A stretch of 64,000 nt of DNA from Undaria pinnatifida (GCA_012845835.1 JABAKD010000108.1:1094001-1158000); one strand, 5' to 3'; shown: positions 11,330 to 22,095, numbered from the stretch's first letter. The notes: generated from the letters alone by a model not told the origin. Program-made: numbers and translations.

Positions 11330-12040
11330 AAAGGTATATTATTACTACCAGTAAATAATATGTTAGTCCCTAGGAAATACGCACGGCACTGTCAGCAGCC
11401 GTCATGGTAGAGCCACTTCGGATATTATGTATTGAGGGGACGCGTCCGATTTCGACAACGTGAAAGCACCCGCGAAGCAAAGACAGCAGACGCACATATC
11501 CCGCCTTCCCGAGAAAAAACAGAGAAAAAGCGCTACGCCAACCTCCCGTACGAGCAAAGCCATCCCCGCACCAATCTTAGACAACGCCGCCGCAATGAGA
11601 GATCGCTCTCCTCTCCTTCGTTTTCCTCCTCGCCCGCGACCACGCAGACCAATCAATGCGACAGCCTTTACGTAACAAACAAAGCTATATTCTTCTAAAA
11701 CCTCGCCGGCTGACATAGCCCCATGTCGACGTTTGATGCAAACCTTCTTTGCATCCTGTCGACTTCGTACCTCCATTGCCACGGGGACAGCAGTGCAGTC
11801 TCTTCATTAATGCCAAGGCCTCATTCGTTTCGCCTAGAGGCGACGCAGGTTCTCAATACTCTTTTCGGTAATTTTGTTTGATAGACGCCAACTTTTACTT
11901 GACGGCGCATTTAACAGTGTGTTTCGCCTATCCTTGCCTTCTTCGTAATATTACGTTATTCTTCTGTCAAAGTATGACCTTCATAATCCCATGTTCGTAT
12001 TAAACTCTTGGCATTACTTTAAAGTTCAATGAATCCCAAA
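11330..12040. other. No recognised gene
   Basis: Open frames exist on both strands (11432-11698 plus, 11402-11782 minus) over an arginine/serine-rich stretch, but neither shows a known domain or clear splice signals. Possibly an unrecognised exon; possibly chance. Confidence 0.3.
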
Positions 12041-12131
12041 TCGAACAGCTACATCTTAACTTGTCGAAGTGCTGCCCTGCCCTACCCGAAGCATGGGCGC
12101 CGGCGATGCCGGCGCCCATGCGGCGCCCTTG
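12041..12131 (+). repeat. Family E 3' terminus with perfect hairpin
   Basis: CGAAGTGCTGCCCTGCC is followed by a perfect 14-bp stem with a GAT loop (12091-12121), then GGCGCC and the terminal CTTG at 12128-12131. The next base is T. The same end occurs at 13269, 41089, 45866 and 58718. Confidence 0.7.
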
Positions 12132-13268
12132 TAAAAATAAAAATACACTCCAGCTGTGAGATCGAAGATTTTGTCGAAACTCATGTTTGCAAGCTGTGTG
12201 TGATATGTACTCCGATCGCGCGTATTACGGGTTGTGTGTCCTCACTAAGGGTATAGGTCGGCGACTCCCCTTGGAATTTCAGTGTTGCCTATCAGAGGGT
12301 CAACAGGGTGATGTTAGTTAGTCTGTGCGCGGAAACTATAAAACGCGTTTTTGAGGGGGATAAAATCTGAAAACTGTGGAAGGAAATGCATGAGTTTAAC
12401 AAGTATATTCTGTAAGTGGTACAACCGGTGAGGAGAGGGCGGAGTTTTTTAGGGCGTGTGGGCCTGGGTTTGAACAACAGGGAGCGGGGGGGGAGGGGGA
12501 GGGGGCGGAAACGGGCGGGGCAACTCAATCTTTGCGTGGAAACTGTAAATCCGTTAAGGGGACGAACCTGACGGTTTTGGAAGGAATGCACCAGTTTATC
12601 ATGTATATCCTGTAAGTCGTACAACCAGTGAGGAGAGTGCGGAGTGTTCGAGGGGGTGGGGGGGGGGGGGGGGGGGTTGGAGCAAAAGGCTTTTTGACAG
12701 CTTTAGGTCGGATAGATGTAGAGGCTTGCTATACGCGTGGTGCTAGGTCTAGGCGGTGGTGCGGGTGGTGGGGGAGGAGGGGGCGTTGGAGGGGGGGGGG
12801 GGCGGGGGGGCGGATGAATTGGAGCAACGGCATGGATGGCTAGAAAGATAATGCGGTGATATCAACTGCGTGGAAGGTTTATTACTTTGGCAGATTTCGA
12901 TTTTAGGTGGGGCGTTAGAGCAAGAGGGAGCGGGGAAAAAGAGGGGAAAAGAGGGGGTTTGGGGGGGGAGGGGCGAAAGGGTTTTTAACAGGTTTAGGTC
13001 GCATAGATGTAGGAGCTTGCTATGCGCGTGGTTCTAGTTCTAGGCGATGGTGCAGGTGGTGGAGAAGGAGGGGGCGTTGGGTGGGGGGTGGGGGGGGGGG
13101 GGGGTCAATCAAAGCTACGTCATGAATGGCTAGAAAGGTAATGACTCGGTATCAATTGCGTTGCAGTGTTTATTACTCTGGCCGATTTCGATTTTAGACG
13201 GGGCGTTTGAACAAGAGGGAACGGGGGAAAAAGAAGGTTTATGGAGCGGGAATGAATCTTAGTAGGTA
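12132..13268 (+). repeat. Family C composite G-rich repeat, plus copy
   Basis: The head (ACACTCCAGCTGTGAGATC) starts right after a family E end. Then come the CCTCACTAAGG and GGCGACTCCCCTTG block, two or three TGTGCGCGGAAACTATAAA modules, poly-G near 12658-12676, the TTGCTATACGCGTGGTG module, and two copies of a GTTTATTAC...GGGGCGTT module. An inverted family E end follows at 13269, so this copy lies between two E ends facing each other. Confidence 0.85.
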
Positions 13269-13380
13269 CAAGGGCTCCGCATGGGTGCCTGCATTCGCCG
13301 GCACCCATGCTTCGGGTAGGGCAGGGCAGCACTTCGAGTTGTTTGATTCAATACTTGGTACAGTAAACAAAGTCACCACA
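13269..13380 (-). repeat. Family E 3' end, minus copy, cut by an LTR insertion
   Basis: CAAG at 13269-13272 is the CTTG terminus read on minus. The hairpin follows, then the body up to CACCACA at 13380, where the LTR insertion begins. The same element continues at 14092. Confidence 0.7.
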
Positions 13381-14091
13381 TGTGTCCACGCATAGCGTGA
13401 AGCCGGCGAGGATGACGGGGCAGGGTGCTCAGAGCATGTTCTGGTCGACTGTGATCGCGAGTCTTCCGTCTGTAGGACGGGGGTGTCCCTCGAGCTCAGG
13501 GACAGTGGTGCTGTCATCACCGTGGCAGCGAGTGGGAAACCGTCGTTCGCGGGCCCAACGTTGCCACCAAAAGGGCGCACGTCCTGCCGACGACGCCAAA
13601 TTGTGATGGAGTCGTGGTGCGCGATGGTGAGAGGGAAAGGGCGCAGGGGTATCAGCTTCGCTTGGAGACAGCACTGGTTCTTCTTTGTTGATTTCTTATT
13701 ACTGGCGTTGAGCTATGAGAAGCTCGAGGAGACAGGAAAGGAGAAGGAGTGAGAGCATGGGGGTAGGGTGAGGCTCACAGAGTTCGCTTCACCCTCCAGC
13801 ATTGCTGCTGTGCACTCTTCTGGACCTTTATCTATGGAACGTACAAGGAACTTTCTCCTAGGTGTTCTATATTCCCATGAGCGCTTAACGCGCTTACTTC
13901 TACCTATCTTGTCCAGAGGAGGAACGTTCCATTACCGAGAACGCTCTTGTTGTATAAGCTAGCTAGATTCTACGGGTTGTCCTCTCCACTCAGAATATTC
14001 CGTTTTAGAGAATCTTCTTGTGGCCAATAGACCGTAACTCTGCGGACTATCTTACCGAATCTATTGCCAGCTATACTGACACTCTATTACA
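13381..14091. mobile_element. Probable solo LTR, 711 bp, inside family E
   Basis: The family E copy is interrupted exactly here. The insert starts TGTGTCCACG and ends CTATTACA, giving the TG...CA ends of an LTR, and is flanked by the 5-bp repeat CCACA at 13376-13380 and 14092-14096. An uninterrupted copy at 58600-58620 shows only one such site. There is no coding part, so a solo LTR is likely; superfamily unknown. Confidence 0.7.
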
Positions 14092-15705
14092 CCACACACA
14101 ATCATACTCTGCACGTACAGTATGTAAGGTAATGCCAAGAGTTCGATAGAGACTAACAATCATGACAATATACTGCTATTAATAGCTACCGTTTTTTTAA
14201 TGAGTCCGATTCCGAGCTTCATTCATCAGATTTTGATCGGATAAATCCGACCACACGCCGACTGACCCTTTATTCTGGCGACGAAACATCTCGAGTGCGT
14301 TTCTTATGATAGTTTAACTCAATCAAGCATCCGGGGCCAGTGAGGTGACTGGCCATGTCCGCTGCGTGTTCTCTTCGTAGCCACTGAGAGACGCGCACTT
14401 AGCCAGCTTCTGAAATATACAATGCATGATATAATCGTATCATCTTGGCCCGAGCCTCCCAGATCGACTGTGTGTTGTCTGATCGTGGAGAAACGTGCTG
14501 ACGTTGTTTTAGGCGCTAAACACGGTGGTATGAGTGCCGTCGTCATTCAACTCCTCGAATATTATTGCAATGCTGCTGCTTGTTGCTAGCTGTGTGGATC
14601 GCCCACTTCTTGTAGATACAGTACGCGACTACAGCGCTTTCGATTTTGACAGCTAACTACTTCAGACTCGCCTTTTACTAGACGAAAATAAAACATGTCA
14701 GTTTCGTCTGATCGCTCACTGGACAGGACTCATACACAAATTAGGCGCCACCCGGGCACGATAGGGTCACCTGCCGGGATCGGAATCCATCCACACATGA
14801 TACCTCTCCGCACGGTATGGAAATCCCAACCCCACCGGCCGACTTGCTGATTGGCCATGTTTCGCATGTTGAGCCAGCTCCACTTCGAGAGGATATAGGG
14901 TCCCATCCCCGGTCTAGAGGTCGTTCCACATCTCTAAAACTTCCATCAACCGGGGAAGCAAACCGAGCTTTCTCGGGTTGACACCACCTTGCACGGTGAG
15001 AAAACCGCAATCCCATTGGCTAATCGCTGTTTGGTTCGAGCTCCACAGCGCTGTCCTAGGCGGATAGAGGTCCATCAATGGGCGGCATTTCTGTCGCACG
15101 CGGGGAAGATAGGGTCCCATCCCCGATTCATGAATCCCCCGAATCTCTACAGCTCCAAAACTATGGAAACGATGACGATGACCTCCCGTGTCGACACCAC
15201 TCCGGACGACGTGGAACTCCAACCATATTCGATTACCGCTGATTGGCTGGGGTTCGGACATAAGGGCAACGCCACCATGAGAGGGTTTAGAGTCCTGTGC
15301 CCTTTCCAGAAGCCCTGAGAAACCGGGGACGATAACCGATTTCTCCCGCGGGTCGACACAGCCCCGCACGATGGTGCGACAATCATCTATTTTTCACATT
15401 GGTTTATCGTCTTGAGTGGCTGTGCAGCTCGTAGAGCCAGGGACAACCGGGGAGGAGATAGACCAGCAAACGGGCGGGGTGCGTTTCGACGCACCCGATG
15501 AGGATAGGGCCCCATCGCCGTTCCAGAAATCCTTCCATACCCAAGCAACTCCAACAAACCGGGGACGAAAACCGACTTTTCCCGGGTCGACACCACACCG
15601 CACGGTGTGGGAGCCTCAGCTAGCTGAGGTTCGTCTACAACGCCAGCACCACAGAACAGGGTCCAAGCCCGGTTCAGAAATCCTTCAAGGTATTTTCAAC
15701 TAGAA
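14092..15705 (-). repeat. Family E dispersed repeat, long minus copy
   Basis: Read on minus it parallels 56560-58640. It has four to five diverged units of about 200 bp, each with a GGGACCCTATC.TCCC-like block, CCAATCAGC and CACCGTGCGGGG.GGTGTCGAC, followed by a 3' part with CTCCACGATCAGA, GATGCTTGGTTGA and TCGGATTTATCCGATCGAAAT. No intact ORF was found. It ends in the hairpin/CTTG terminus at 13269. Confidence 0.75.
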
Positions 15706-16044
15706 AAAAATGGGGCAACTCGCGCTACTGCTGAATTTTTATTCGTATACCCCAACCCCGCGGTACGCGGACTTTTCATTTGACCCCCTGCCTCGATACC
15801 TCCCCCACAGAGTAACCCAACCTTCGATCGATCGGCTCGGCCGGGGTTCGTGGATAGAGGAAACACCACTCACGAAGAAGTTCAGCAAGTTCAATGACTA
15901 TCATCTCATATTAGCCTGTGATTAGAGAAGTTGTACGTGGACCAATTGCATAATATACAGCAGTCGGTCCAGATCGAGTCGATCGGTGCAACTTGCTTGG
16001 GTATCGTATTGTTACAGCATCAGTAATACACTTCACTTCTTTTC
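15706..16044. other. No recognised feature
   Basis: Single-copy-looking sequence between family E and a SINE; no gene seen. Confidence 0.35.
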
Positions 16045-16495
16045 TTTTTCCCATCCCATTTATTGTGATGCTCGCACTACCCTCGCCCTCCCAGTAGTAT
16101 AACTCAGATCCGGGGTCATATAGTGACTCAGATCCGGGGTCATATAGCGGGCTCCCCTCCCCCATCCCCACTACGGTACATGCCCTAATTTTTATCGCGA
16201 GAAGAATTCAGCATTTTCTTCCCTCGACGATTCGCGTCGAATTGTACCTACTAACGCTGCTAGGTGATTTCAGCAGTTATTTGATCCTTGTTTTCTCGTT
16301 TACTTCTGCAAGTAAATAAAGTCAACAAAGCTCACAACACGGTGGTTATTTAACTCAAGGACCAACGTTACTAATGGTATTAATAGTTTAACCCCACTAG
16401 ACTACGCGACCGGCTCTATATCACTCACTGTCCCGGTGGCGTATCAGGTTATCCTCGAGCCTGATATAGGTCGATTTCGTGAGTTCGAATCCCCC
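16045..16495. repeat. Divergent tRNA-like heads: F1-H SINE (minus) and F2 head (plus)
   Basis: The minus F1-H SINE spans about 16045-16415, with a duplicated CTCAGATCCGGGGTCAT block at 16107-16145. About 15-20 bp away the F2 head starts on plus: TGGCGTATCAGGTT (A-box-like, 16437) and GTGAGTTCGAATCCC (B-box, near 16480). The same back-to-back pair recurs at 38772-38945 and 39585-39760. Confidence 0.65.
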
Positions 16496-17455
16496 CTCTA
16501 GTTCGTACTCGTATACATCTTCGTGGGCCCTTTTCTTGTGCACTAATTGACTTGCAGAAAGCGCGAGAGCGCGAGTTAACAACGTTCGATGAAAAATCGA
16601 CGATCAGTGAGTGCTGAACCCTATGCGCCAAAAAAAATGAAGGCAATAACCGGGGGGGGGAAAGGAGGACATCTGTGGTCACGGCTTGTATGTCCAGAAG
16701 CTGGAAAGTAGAAGTGTGCCGAAAAAAAACAAAACTCACTAAAAGAGATGATCAATCAGCAACCAGCAGCAAGGAGCACGTCAAGTACGAAGCAACACAA
16801 ACTTATTTGTCAGTTACGTACCAACACGACCGCTTGCACTTGACCGGCAAACGATTACAGCAACGGAGTCAGGGACCACAGCAACAACAAAGCACACAGC
16901 CTATATGTCTCTTTTTTGGAAGAGTCTTCTCGGGGGAAAAAATACCAAAAAAATGATGCGATACCGGGACCAATGCATGCCACTCACTGGTTTCTTCCGT
17001 GGATACTGTCTACTTACTACGACTTTCGCGTGGCGCAGCTTAACAACAGGAGGAACGATTCTTTTTCCTCTTGTTTTTTGTGTCGAAAGTGTATGGTGCA
17101 CCCTCGCTCCATGCCATAAAGTATGTCATAGACAAAACACATATTGTGTGTGATAGAGCATCGCTGTGTGTGGTCTTACTCGCATGTAACTACTGCGAAA
17201 TATATTGCTTGCACGAGAGTACAAGTCATGTCGATTTGTCCGAACTTGTATAATACCACCCTCGATGCCCGGGGACTCAGCCACTCGCAATGCTGCTGTG
17301 TGGATTTTTCTGTGGCAGTAATCGTAACCACTACTACCTCCTTCTCGTTTTAGTCATGCGTCCGCTTGCTACGTCTATATCCATGTATGTATGTACGTGT
17401 ACCTATACCGAAATTCAATAAATAAATGCACTACTATGATACCTACTGTAAGGTT
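16496..17455 (-). repeat. Family G repeat body, minus copy
   Basis: Read on minus it carries CGCATGACTAAAACGAG, AGCATTGCGAGTGGCTG, TTGCTGTGGTCCCTGACTC, CGTTTGCCGGTCAAGTGC and GATTGATCATCTCT, then a GTTCAGCACTCACTGATCG block next to the F2 head. It matches the bodies at 38995-39590, 40176-40755 and 54545-55245. No protein signature. Confidence 0.75.
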
Positions 17456-17830
17456 ATAGGTGGGGACAGAGTGTCCCCAGCAGGTTTGCCAATTGAGCAG
17501 GTCCTCGGAGAGTACTCTCTTTCTTTTCCTTCGTAGAGACGTTGCTTTATTCGATCCCACCAGAGCCCCGGATAGCTTCTGATATCGGAGGCACGTGCCT
17601 CCGATCTATTCCTAACTTTCCTGAATATAAAACGTCAACCTAATCATACGAAACGCATCCGAATAAATTCGGATAATTACAGGCCGTTCGAGGCCGTATC
17701 TTAACACTAGCCCACCCTGACGAGTCGCATATGCAGAAATATGGGAGATGCGGGGAAACTCCGGTTCTACGAACTAGACCATGAGTAGAAGAGGCGGCTC
17801 CTCAAAACCCACTCCCACACCTCTAACCGT
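17456..17830. other. Palindrome-rich stretch, no gene
   Basis: A perfect 22-bp palindrome centred on CACGTG lies at 17584-17605. Shorter ones include GAGAGTACTCTC near 17509 and GGGGACAGAGTGTCCCC near 17462. No coding region is recognised. Confidence 0.5.
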
Positions 17831-18600
17831 CTGGCTATGGAGCCAGGAACACGCGAAGCAAAGCAGTTAAAAGAAGCGCAGACTCTACAACAAGGCAAAA
17901 GTCACCCATTAAACACCCTGCCGCGTGCCGCCGGCGTGGCGGGGGGGGAACCGGAAAAGGCTCTAGAACCTGCCGCATGTCGCCGGTGTGGCGGGGGGGG
18001 GCAGGAAAGGCTCTACGGCAAAGCAACCACAGATAAGGAACTATGGCGAGGCGAGCCCTCGTCGATATGGAGGGGAACACAGGCGCCAACACAAGGGAGA
18101 AGTCATGCGAAAAACCTCCCGCGGGCCATCGGCAAGGGGTGGGGTTAGACGAGGAAACGACAAATACCCGGGATGGAAGGTGCAACACATACAGCCCCGC
18201 TAGGGGGGGAAGGGTTTAGACGAAAAAACAAAGTAGAACAAATACAACACGCAAAATATAAAAGATGACACACAGACCCGTACATAGCCCTGTACCACGT
18301 TACGCGCGAACAGGGTACCCTGGTCGCCCCCCGGCCTTGGGCTGAGGAGGGCGTCGGCAGGGCGAAATCAAACAATGACGAAAAAGCGACAGCCCTGCGC
18401 CTTAGATAGCGGCGGTTTACCCGAACCCTGGCCCAGCACTGAGCAGGGGGTTCGGCAGGACCAAACGAAAAAAGTAATGGGAAGAACCGCCCCAAAATCC
18501 GACGAAGACTTTCAGGACACTACGTTAACCCAAAGACGAAGACTCAAACCTCTTAACTCCAAAAAAATAAAGAACTATCGAGGAGCGGTGGCGGCTTGAA
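17831..18600 (-). mobile_element. 3' flank of gypsy element 1, possible LTR or 3' untranslated region
   Basis: This lies directly downstream of the pol frame that ends at 18603 on minus. It contains a short direct duplication around GGTGTGGCGGGGGGG (about 17935-18000). No matching second LTR is present because the element is 5' truncated, so LTR borders cannot be set. Confidence 0.3.
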
Positions 18601-18602
18601 AG

Positions 18603-19823
18603 TCAACTGGCCACGACCGCGCCCCGAGATTCATCTACGTTACGTTGGATACCAAGAGGAAACGCACTGGCGATGTGAACTTGCAGGCACCAAGAGCCTC
18701 GTACGGCTCCCATCGAAGTCGTGTAGCGGGCCGGCGGAAGAGGAAGTTTAATCGGTCCCGGGTCGTCCAGAAAGCGGACCAGGTATACCTTGTCCTCGGT
18801 GGTGCTCGCGCTGATTTTCCCAAGCCACCATAACCCATCGTCTCCCTTGTACCAAAAGTGGGCTCGCTTAGGAAGTACTGTGTCGTGGTAGCGACGGAGC
18901 CAATCGGCGCGGGGAACACAGGCGTAGCCCGGCGCTAGGAAACGTTCCCCGTTGTTGCGGGAGAGCTCGCGCTGTGCCGCCCCGATCCGCATTTGGCGGT
19001 AGAGGCGGTTGGTTTGGCGGTGCTGGTCCGGGGTTCCGGCTCAATAACGCAAGATGTGGGAGCGGGAGAGGTGGAGGTCCATTTCCCGCTCCCAGGAAGG
19101 TTTGGAGAGTCCCGCCCGATGCGTCTTGTATAGCACCGCGATGACGCCACCTCGCCCCCGTACCGACTGATGGCCAGTGATCTGCTCCACCTCCAGCCGT
19201 TGGAGGGGAGTCGAAACGTTGTCTTGAGTGACGTGGTACGGCGGGGACTTCTTGGAAAAGTTGTTGAGCACGTACTGCGTCAGCCCCGCCGGTAGGTATT
19301 AGGGCATGTCCCCACTGTCGTGGCGGTTGGCGCAGGGTTGGAAGCGCTCGATAGCCACACGCCGACGAGCGTCCGAACCGGGCAGGCCGGAAGGGAGATC
19401 CAAATAGAGGAGGTTGCTCCCGAGCGGCGAACCGTCCGGGGTCTCGGCGGCGGAGCAGGAACCGACTGCCAGAATCTTGTACGGGCCCGTCCAGTTGAAC
19501 GCGAGTGTGGCCTTGAGTACCCTGGCGTCGGTGTTTGCCTTCACACCCTGGTGGATGGTAGAGGCGGAATTGTACACCTATGCCCAACCACCCACAGCGA
19601 AGTTAGGTGCTGGACGCAGCGCGTCGGCGAGGGCGGAGTTTCTGCGGTCAACACGGGAAACGGTGAGGGCGTGGTGTGGGCGGACAATGTCGTTCGCGTG
19701 CTTTTGCCGGTTGGTGTCCAAGTCGCAGTAGGCCAGGTGGTCACGGGCCAGACTCTGGTGTCCCACGACACCAGTGCGGTCGAAAGCCGTCAGGAGGAGC
19801 CGTGGGAGTCTGCCCATGTGGAC
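18603..19823 (-). pseudogene. Gypsy 1 integrase C-terminal region with chromo-like end
   Basis: Pieces in different frames read MGRLPRL, YNSASTIHQGVKANTDARVL, FNWTGPYKILAVG, LLYLDLPSGLPG, RRVAIERFQPC, then FWYKGDDGLWWLGKIS and DKVYLVRFLDDPGPIKLPL before the stop at 18603. This is the usual GPY/F-type module followed by a chromo- or Tudor-like segment. At least two frameshifts are needed to join it. Confidence 0.75.
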
Positions 19824-20244
19824 CTAGTTGGGCGCCAGACCCGTCACCGCGCTAACGGAATTGTTGTAAGCCAATTCTACGTGAGGCAGATGCAAGTCCC
19901 AATCGTCTTGTCGCTCGTTGACGACCATAGCCAGCATTTGGGCTATAGTGTGGTTTACTCGCTCAACGCCCCCGTTACAGTTGGGATGATAGATAGCAAG
20001 CTTGTGCACACCCAACAGCTGATATGCAGCTTGTGAAAGCTTGGAGCAGAACTGCAGTCCGTTGTCCGAGAGTACGGTGCGCGGGCACCCCCACAAGGTG
20101 ATTATTGGTTCACCAGGATATTGGTTGTACCCTCCGCGATGAACTCAGTGGCAGTGACGTCGAACATGTCGGCCCGACGCCTGAGGCGATCGGTGAACAG
20201 CAGGATGTCGGTGTTGCCTCGCGGAGTGACCGGAACGGGCCGAA
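19824..20244 (-). pseudogene. Gypsy 1 integrase catalytic core
   Basis: After the stop and a frameshift, the core resumes: the second catalytic Asp in TVLSDNGLQFCSKL, and the Glu in YHPNCNGGVERVNHT about 35-40 residues later. Then come MLAMVVNERQDDWDLHLPHVE and YNNSVSAVTGLAPN before another stop at 19824. The DDE residues are kept, but the frame is not. Confidence 0.8.
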
Positions 20245-21885
20245 TTAGTCAACACTGACGGCGGCACCTGGACCTTCCGGTAGAGGCATTGAGATGATGG
20301 GCCAGCGGACAGTCAGCCATGGGCTTTTCCGCGCTTGGTACTTCAAGCAATGGCGAAGCCACCACCGGGTGCACACATTCATGCCAATCCACCAATAAAA
20401 CCGCTCCAGCATGCGCAACGTGCGCGTGGTGCCAAGGTGACAAGAGGCCGTCGAGTGACAAGCTTGCATGATCCAAGGGCGCATGGGCAGGGGAACGTAG
20501 ATGCGAACTGGCTCGTCGTTTAGCAAGCAAGGAGCTCGCCTCACAGAGTTGGGTTTGTCAGACCTTGTTGGTGGCAGTGTCGGGTTACGGACGAGTAGGA
20601 CGATGTCGTCGTCGGTTGTATGTAGTCGACCCTTACCCGTCAGCTCCTTGAGGTCTGAGAGGGATGGACGCTTGTGCGAGAGGTAGCACGCCAAAAAGTC
20701 GGGCGGCAGGACCGATGGCCGGCCGATAAAAACGTAACGCATCATGGCGTAGCACGTCGGCTCAGCGTTCTGCTCTCGCTTCCAATTGTCATGTGAATAA
20801 CGCGCGACGGAATCGGCGAATCGCAATTCAGCAGCGTTGCCGCGGGCGTCCGACCTTGTATATGCAGTCGGCGTGTCACCAGGAGAAGGCGTGAGCCGTA
20901 AGAGAGGAGTTCCCTTATTGGGTCTGCGTGGTCGCCGTCGGACGGTAGTGGCACCGTGCGGACCGGCGAGTCGACAAGAGCAGGGGTCGCGGCGGCGGGC
21001 GGAGCCGGTCGCGGCCGTGGGACTCGCGGCGGGGTTGTACCTCGCCTGGAAGATGGACGAGGGGCCCCGCCGGGCCCAAATCCATAATCTACAGCGGGGG
21101 TGCATTACCCGTTGCTGTTGCTGTTCGTCGGCGCGTCGTCGACGACGGAGGGGCTGGAGCGCCAAGCAAGGCGGAGACGAACACAGTCGAACCGGTGGTC
21201 GCGGCGGGGCCGTCTCCTCTGTAGAACTCCGGGATATATAGGTCGGCTGTGCGATGGGCGTCGCTGCAGCCAGGGCTTCTGCGGAGCCCGTGCCGCCCTC
21301 GATGGGTATGGCAAAAGCCGAAGTGAAAACGGTGTCAGCGGCAGGCGAAAATGACCCGCGGCGGGTACAGCCTTCGGTAGTGGCGAAGGAGGCAGAAACA
21401 CGAGCGACGAATCTCCCCGGGAAAGCAGAAAGGCCGTCAATCCTTCTACGTGGCTCGTGTGTGCAAAAATCGTTAAATGCGGTAGAGCTGACAGGGAGCC
21501 CACCCAAGGCAGCATGTTCAGTGCGGGGCACGAGCCCACCCAAGACAGTGCTTTCGGCGAGGGGTTCGAGTCCACCCAAAGCAGTACTTTTGGTGTGGGG
21601 CACGAGCCCACCCAAGGCAGTGCTTTCTACGAGGGGCACGAGTCCACCCAAACCGACCCCTGGGATCGGCGAGGAGGGAGCGCGCAGCCCGCGGTTCCGT
21701 AGCAGGTAGATACCGCTATCTCCAACGGGCTTGGGGCCTGGCAACCCCACGAGGCTGAAGCTTATCAAGCCACTGCGGTCGTACTCCGTAACAGGCTCTG
21801 GAAAACAGGCCGGAAAAATCGGCGATGCCGTTGGCGCTGCCTTCGCCGTACTCGAGTGTGCAATCGAACGCGGTGACGAACTCAA
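20245..21885 (-). CDS. Gypsy 1 pol segment: linker repeats plus integrase zinc finger (546-codon open frame)
   Basis: The long open frame starts at an ATG that is probably not a true start. It runs through PEPVTEYDRSG, the LGGLVP repeats, a low-complexity middle, and then the integrase N-terminal zinc finger (about 20463-20330): ACHSTASCHLG, RFYWWIGM and RHCLKYQARKS. In the HHCC motif the last cysteine appears changed to tyrosine (CLKY instead of CLKC). It ends AVSVD, where the first catalytic Asp of the core is followed at once by a stop at 20245 in place of tyrosine. Known gypsy integrases continue FGPL.V here. It is a dead fragment. Confidence 0.75.
   Translation of the reverse strand: MSSSPRSIAHSSTAKAAPTASPIFPACFPEPVTEYDRSGLISFSLVGLPGPKPVGDSGIYLLRNRGLRAPSSPIPGVGLGGLVPLVESTALGGLVPHTKSTALGGLEPLAESTVLGGLVPRTEHAALGGLPVSSTAFNDFCTHEPRRRIDGLSAFPGRFVARVSASFATTEGCTRRGSFSPAADTVFTSAFAIPIEGGTGSAEALAAATPIAQPTYISRSSTEETAPPRPPVRLCSSPPCLALQPLRRRRRADEQQQQRVMHPRCRLWIWARRGPSSIFQARYNPAASPTAATGSARRRDPCSCRLAGPHGATTVRRRPRRPNKGTPLLRLTPSPGDTPTAYTRSDARGNAAELRFADSVARYSHDNWKREQNAEPTCYAMMRYVFIGRPSVLPPDFLACYLSHKRPSLSDLKELTGKGRLHTTDDDIVLLVRNPTLPPTRSDKPNSVRRAPCLLNDEPVRIYVPLPMRPWIMQACHSTASCHLGTTRTLRMLERFYWWIGMNVCTRWWLRHCLKYQARKSPWLTVRWPIISMPLPEGPGAAVSVD
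21488..21665 (-). repeat. 36-bp tandem repeat coding a 12-aa linker in gypsy 1 pol
   Basis: Four to five copies of a 36-bp unit keep frame and encode LGGLVPxxEST(A/V) on minus, between the RNase H end and the integrase zinc finger. Differences between units fall mostly in two or three residues. The unit is a multiple of three and stays open where the neighbouring enzyme domains are broken. Confidence 0.8.
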
Positions 21886-22095
21886 CCTACCGCTGGACTA
21901 GTGCATTGAGGATCCCCACTTCGCCAATGCTCTCCTGTGTTTTGTAGCCGGAGGATATGCGGAACTTTGTTCCCCACAGTACCGTCGGAGGCGTTTGGAA
22001 ACCCAAGCAATGCTGCCGGTCCCGAAATCTAGGGGAGTTCAGTGCCTCTCCGAGTCGAGCGTTGCTTGACTGATATATGCGATTTTCATGGTGAA
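21800..22095 (-). pseudogene. Gypsy 1 RNase H remnant
   Basis: The frame begins AYISQATLDSERH, then a stop replaces the expected tryptophan. It continues TPLDFGTGSIAW, shifts frame into WGTKFRISS, and ends at LEYGEGSANGIADF, the usual C-terminal RNase H motif (YrkGsaNgnADf). Two in-frame stops and one or two shifts inactivate it. The N-terminal part with the first catalytic Asp is gone. Confidence 0.75.

Noticed and set aside
11402..11782. 126-codon minus protein with a hydrophobic middle
   Set aside because: An equally open frame exists on the other strand and no family is recognisable; kept only as an unassigned stretch.
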